Source: Albimonas sp036154955 (GTDB lineage Bacteria > Pseudomonadota > Alphaproteobacteria > Rhodobacterales > Rhodobacteraceae). From it: a stretch of 64,000 nucleotides of DNA. The notes under the pieces were generated by a model. The model saw only the letters and a program-made list of their open reading frames with translations, was not told the DNA's origin and did no database searches. Positions 60,385 through 64,000 of the stretch are shown here, piece after piece. A program made the translations under genes and the position numbers. The first letter of the stretch is position 1, and every line of letters starts with the position of its first letter. The stretch is taken from the NCBI GenBank assembly GCA_036154955.1, contig JAYZWL010000060.1, forward strand, positions 117,666-181,665. Direction: 5' to 3'.

Positions 60385-60873
60385 ATGCAGCTCGCCCTCG
60401 ATTTCGCCGCGCCCCAACCCGCCTCGCTTCCCGCCTCGCATCCGGCGCCCGTCGCCCCGTCGTCGCGCGCGCCGCGGGCAACGCCCCTCGCCACCGGGAT
60501 CGACCGCCGCCGCCTCGTCGGCCGGCGCTCCCTGCACCGGGGCGCCGCCGCGGAAGATCAGGCCTTGCGGCGCTATCTCGCCCGCGGCTGGCGGCTCGAA
60601 GCCCGCAACTGGCGGGCGGAGCGGATGTTCGGCGGGGGCGAACTCGACCTCGTGCTGTGGCGCGACGGCTGGTTCGCCTTCGTGGAGGTCAAGGCGCGCC
60701 GCAGCCTCGACGAAGCGGCCGGGGCGGTGACGGCGGCGCAGTTCCGGCGGATCGACCTCGCCTCCCAGCGCTTCCTGAACCAGCGGGGCGCGGATTTCGC
60801 CGATCGCCGCTTCGATCTGGCGATCTGTGATTTGTGGGGGCGGCTGGAGATCCTGGAAAACGCCTTCGCCTGA
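60385..60873 (+). CDS. YraN family (UPF0102) endonuclease-fold protein
   Basis: A 162-residue protein with an N-terminal Pro/Ala/Ser-rich tail and a C-terminal restriction-endonuclease-like domain. The core blocks are AAAEDQALRRYLARGWRLEARNWRAE, GGGELDLVLWRDGWFAFVEVKAR (active-site E-x-D and E-V-K) and FDLAICD. Function in vivo is unclear, although the fold is that of Holliday-junction nucleases. The gene follows rsmI as in E. coli. Confidence 0.92.
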   Translation: MQLALDFAAPQPASLPASHPAPVAPSSRAPRATPLATGIDRRRLVGRRSLHRGAAAEDQALRRYLARGWRLEARNWRAERMFGGGELDLVLWRDGWFAFVEVKARRSLDEAAGAVTAAQFRRIDLASQRFLNQRGADFADRRFDLAICDLWGRLEILENAFA

Positions 60874-61005
60874 ACCTTCAGGCGACTTCCGGTCGCTCAC
60901 GAAGCCTCGCGCGATGCGTCGGGCCGGCTTGACGCGCCCGCGGCGCGTCGCGACTGTCCCCCCGACCGCGCGGCGCCGACCGCGCGCCGGCTGGGAGACC
61001 CGCGC

Positions 61006-61956
61006 ATGAGCCTTTCCATCGCCATCCAGATGGACCCGATCCAGAGCGTCGACATCAACGCCGACACCACCTTCCGCATGGCCGAGGAGGCGCAGGCCCG
61101 CGGCCATTCGCTGTTCTACTACCGCACCGAGAACCTGGCGCTTGACGAGGGAACCGTCTTCGCCCGCGGCCAGGCGCTGACGGTGCGGCGCGAACAGGGA
61201 AACCATTTCTCGCTGGGGGAGGAGGCCCGCGTCGACCTCTCGACCATGGACGTCGTGCTGCTCCGCCAGGACCCGCCCTTCGACATGTCCTATGTGACCA
61301 ACACCCACATGCTCCAGCGCATCCACCCCGGGACCCTGGTGGTCAACGACCCGTTCTGGGTGCGCAACTACCCCGAGAAGATCCTGGTCCTCGACTTCCC
61401 GGAGCTCTCGCCCCCGACCATGGTCGCCCGCTCGCTGGCCGACCTGCGCGCCTTCAAGGCCCGCCATGGCGAGATCATCCTCAAGCCCCTCTACGGCAAC
61501 GGCGGCGCCGGGGTGTTCCGCCTGCCCGAATCGGACCGCAACCTCGCTTCGCTGCATGAGCTGTTCTCCGGCATCAACCGCGAGCCGCTCATCGCCCAGG
61601 CCTTCCTGCCGGCGGTGGAGAAGGGCGACAAGCGCGTGATCCTGATCGAGGGCGAGCCCGTCGGGGCCATCAACCGCGTCCCCCAGAAGGGCGAGACCCG
61701 CTCCAACATGCATGTCGGCGGCCGGCCGGAGAAGATCGCGCTGGACGACGCCGACCGCGCCATCTGCGCCCGCATCGGGCCGCTCCTGCGCGAAAAGGGC
61801 CAGATCTTCGTGGGCATCGACGTGATCGGCGGCAAGCTGACCGAGATCAACGTCACCTCGCCCACCGGCATGCAGGAGCTGGAGCGGTTCGACGGCGTCA
61901 ACATCGCCGAAAAGTTCTGGCAGGCGGTCGAGGCCCGGGTGGCGGCGACCCGCTGA
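61006..61956 (+). CDS. gshB: Glutathione synthetase
   Basis: A 316-residue ATP-grasp enzyme. The start SLSIAIQMDPIQSVDINADTTFRMAEEAQARGH, LRQDPPFDMSYVTNTHMLQ, ILKPLYGNGGAGVFRL and the end VGIDVIGGKLTEINVTSPTGMQE are the family motifs. It joins glutamylcysteine and glycine. The ATG at 61006 has GGGAG upstream. It stands alone between yraN and comM. Confidence 0.97.
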   Translation: MSLSIAIQMDPIQSVDINADTTFRMAEEAQARGHSLFYYRTENLALDEGTVFARGQALTVRREQGNHFSLGEEARVDLSTMDVVLLRQDPPFDMSYVTNTHMLQRIHPGTLVVNDPFWVRNYPEKILVLDFPELSPPTMVARSLADLRAFKARHGEIILKPLYGNGGAGVFRLPESDRNLASLHELFSGINREPLIAQAFLPAVEKGDKRVILIEGEPVGAINRVPQKGETRSNMHVGGRPEKIALDDADRAICARIGPLLREKGQIFVGIDVIGGKLTEINVTSPTGMQELERFDGVNIAEKFWQAVEARVAATR

Positions 61957-62095
61957 GCGGCTGCGCGGCACCGTCTCCGTCAGGCGTCGGTCCCGCCGGG
62001 CGCCCCGGCCCCGCGCGCCGCGGGCGCCCGCGTTCCGCAGGCGTGCGCGGGACGCGGCGCATTCGTCCGGACTCCTTTCCGCAGCGCCGTTTCCA

Positions 62096-62111
62096 TTAAC
62101 CCTGGATTAAC
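62096..62111 (+). promoter_or_regulatory. CtrA-type binding site ahead of comM
   Basis: TTAACCCTGGATTAAC is an exact match to TTAA-N7-TTAAC, the CtrA consensus (TTAA-N7-TTAA(C)) of alphaproteobacteria. It ends 50 bases before the comM start. In Rhodobacterales CtrA controls competence genes and gene-transfer agents. Confidence 0.7.
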
Positions 62112-62160
62112 CAAATCATCGTCCTCTCGTCCCGGATCCGCGGACAGGGAGGCTCGCCGC

Positions 62161-63675
62161 ATGGTCGCCAGGTGCTACAGCGTCTCCTTCGAGGGGATCG
62201 AGGCGCGCGAAGTCGACGTGCAGTGCCAGCTTTCGTCCGGCACGCCCGGCTTCCAGATCGTCGGCCTGCCGGACAAGGCCGTGGCCGAATCCCGCGAAAG
62301 GGTGCGCGCCGCCCTGACCTCGATGGGCGTGACCATGCCGCCCAAACGGGTGGTGATGAATCTCGCCCCCGCCGACATGCCCAAGGAGGGCGCGCATTTC
62401 GACCTGCCGATCGCGCTGGCCCTGCTCGCGGCGATGGAGATCGTGCCGCCCGACGCCGCCGCCGGCGCGCTGGCGATGGGGGAGCTCGGTCTCGACGGCC
62501 TCCTCGCGCCCTGCGCCGGCGCCCTGCCCGCCGCCGTCGCCGCCGCGGCGCAGGAACGGATGATGATCTGTCCCTTCGCCAACGGGCCGGAAGCGGCGAT
62601 CGTCGCCGCCGCGGACGTCGCCGCGCCGGAAAGCCTCGTGGCGCTGATCAACCACCTCACCGGCCGCCAGGCCCTGCCCCGCCCGGTCCCGATGGGGGCC
62701 GAGACGGAGGAGAGCTATCCCGATCTCGCCGATGTCCGCGGCCAGCTCAAGGCCCGCCGGGCGCTGGAGATCGCGGCGGCCGGCGGCCACAACCTGTTGA
62801 TGATCGGCCCGCCCGGCGTCGGCAAATCCATGCTCGCCTCGCGCCTGCCCGGCATCCTGCCGCCGCTCGATCCGCGCGAGGCGCTGGAGCTGAGCATGGT
62901 CCGCTCCGTCGACGGCAGCCTCGCCTCGCGGCCCATGTCGCGGCTCCGACCCTATATCCGCCCGCACCATTCCGCCTCGATGCCGGCGCTGGTCGGCGGC
63001 GGGCGGCGGGCGGGGCCGGGGCAGATCAGCCTCGCCCATCACGGGGTGCTGTTCATGGACGAGTTCGCGGAGTTCAACCGCGCCGCGCTCGACGGACTGC
63101 GGGAGCCGCTGGAGACGGGGGAGATCCACGTCGCCCGGGCCAACGCCTCGGTCCGCTATCCCAGCCGCATCCAGCTGGTCGCCGCGATGAATCCGTGCCG
63201 CTGCGGCTATCTCGCCCAGCCGGGTCGGGCCTGTTCGCGCGCGCCGCGCTGCGGGGCGGATTACCAGCAGCGCCTGTCGGGCCCGCTGCTCGACCGCATC
63301 GACCTGGTGGTGGAGACGCCGGAGATCCCGGCGAGCGAGCTGGCGCGGCTGCCGGCGGGAGAGCCTTCGGCCCCGGTGGCGCGCCGGGTGGCCGCGGCGC
63401 GGGCCCGTCAGACGGCCCGGTTCGAGGAGATGGGCCTCGCAATCCGCCTCAACGCCCAGGCCGAGGGCGAGGCGCTGGAGCAAGCCGCCGCCATGGACGG
63501 GGAGGCGCGGGACCTGCTGGGACGCGCGTCGGAGAAGCTGGGCCTGTCGGCGCGGGGCATGTCGCGGGCGCTGAGGCTGGCGCGGACGCTCGCCGATCTC
63601 GACGGGGAGGACGCGGTGCGACGTCCGCATGTGGCGGAGGCGGTGAGCTACCGGCAGGCCCGCCCGGCGGCCTGA
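62161..63675 (+). CDS. comM: YifB/ComM family magnesium chelatase-like AAA+ ATPase
   Basis: A 504-residue protein. The N-terminal Lon-like fold holds EVDVQCQLSSGTPGFQIVGLPDKAVAESRERVRAAL; Walker A is GPPGVGKSML (near residue 217), Walker B is VLFMDEFAEF, and the zinc Cys cluster CRCGYLAQPGRACSRAPRC lies between them and the sensor region. ComM is a branch-migration helicase for natural transformation; it helps homologous DNA to integrate. The gene stands alone; the CtrA site 50 bases upstream ties it to the competence regulon. Confidence 0.94.
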   Translation: MVARCYSVSFEGIEAREVDVQCQLSSGTPGFQIVGLPDKAVAESRERVRAALTSMGVTMPPKRVVMNLAPADMPKEGAHFDLPIALALLAAMEIVPPDAAAGALAMGELGLDGLLAPCAGALPAAVAAAAQERMMICPFANGPEAAIVAAADVAAPESLVALINHLTGRQALPRPVPMGAETEESYPDLADVRGQLKARRALEIAAAGGHNLLMIGPPGVGKSMLASRLPGILPPLDPREALELSMVRSVDGSLASRPMSRLRPYIRPHHSASMPALVGGGRRAGPGQISLAHHGVLFMDEFAEFNRAALDGLREPLETGEIHVARANASVRYPSRIQLVAAMNPCRCGYLAQPGRACSRAPRCGADYQQRLSGPLLDRIDLVVETPEIPASELARLPAGEPSAPVARRVAAARARQTARFEEMGLAIRLNAQAEGEALEQAAAMDGEARDLLGRASEKLGLSARGMSRALRLARTLADLDGEDAVRRPHVAEAVSYRQARPAA

Positions 63676-64000
63676 GCGGACGCGCCCCGAGGGCGCCCGG
63701 CGCCCGTCCGGCGCGCATGGACAAGGCCCGCGGATCGCGCGGCTGCGGGGCGAAGGGAATGCCGGATCGGCCGGGGGCAGCCGGTCCGGCGGCGACGGGC
63801 GCGTCGTTCCGGGGAAGGGCGGCGGCGCTCCGGCGCAGATGGCGGGCGAGGTCGCGAGGGGCGCGGCCTCGCCCCGCCCGAGGCGACGCGGGCGCGGCCG
63901 GGTTCCCGGTCCCTCGGCCGCGTCCGCGTCGCCGGGTTGGAACGCAGGGGAGCGGCGCGGCCGGGCGCGGCCCCGGGCGGGGGGGGAGGCCGGGCGCCCC
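63676..64000. other. Right end of the window, no gene seen
   Basis: These 325 bases are very GC-rich (above 80% by eye) and contain no frame with a known motif or good ribosome site. The GC-rich inverted patches near 63870-63960 could be part of a repeat or an unfinished downstream gene. Confidence 0.45.

Overview
The window is 64 kb of very GC-rich alphaproteobacterial chromosome, most probably from the Rhodobacterales (an Albimonas- or Rubrimonas-like lineage is a guess). The reasons are the ATP synthase order atpHAGDC without the Fo genes, the ethylmalonyl-CoA pathway genes ccrA and ecm placed head to head, the small conserved protein at 10311-10622, a CtrA-type site ahead of comM, LuxR/LuxI pairs, and several secreted proteins ending in a VPLPA-CTERM-like sorting signal. 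I see no rRNA, tRNA, CRISPR array, insertion sequence or phage.

Layout. 1-10 kb: a cut-off low-molecular-weight phosphatase, a sirtuin, a copper chaperone pair, rpmB, a secreted RTX metalloprotease, the mutase chaperone meaB, a cupin, mtnA, a PaiB-like protein, and the first CTERM protein overlapping a methyltransferase-like membrane protein. 10-17 kb: a conserved small protein, an operon of a UMF1-type transporter, mepA and a phytase-like lipoprotein, a second CTERM protein and a RecD-like helicase. 17-22 kb: the accessory part, with two paralogous luxR-luxI pairs in the same orientation, a small ORF and about 1 kb of apparently empty DNA between them. 22-30 kb: ccrA and ecm, a third CTERM protein and two tandem MFS transporters. 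30-40 kb: sterol desaturase, class III aminotransferase, DUF952 protein, pyrD, the F1 ATP synthase operon and a GST. 40-48 kb: DUF805 protein, class IV aminotransferase, and the operon gpmI-envC-ctpA-rppH-acyltransferase, then a zinc exporter. 48-64 kb: the fourth CTERM protein, an MFS-DUF2798-phosphatase operon, trpS, rhomboid protease, glnD-murJ, the divergent lpoA-like and rsmI-yraN block, gshB and comM.

How the genes work together. ccrA, ecm and meaB serve acetyl-CoA assimilation through ethylmalonyl-CoA, and the ccrA-ecm promoter region has a possible short-chain acyl-CoA regulator site. gpmI, envC, ctpA, mepA, murJ and the LpoA-like protein link central metabolism and cell wall growth. 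The most interesting part is the doubled quorum-sensing locus. Both synthases keep all eight invariant residues, both receptors keep the signal-pocket residues, and both luxI genes share an 11-bp motif at almost the same distance (about 80 bases) ahead of their start codons. Two copies of a double-hairpin intergenic repeat lie in the two convergent gaps at 1.0 and 4.4 kb.
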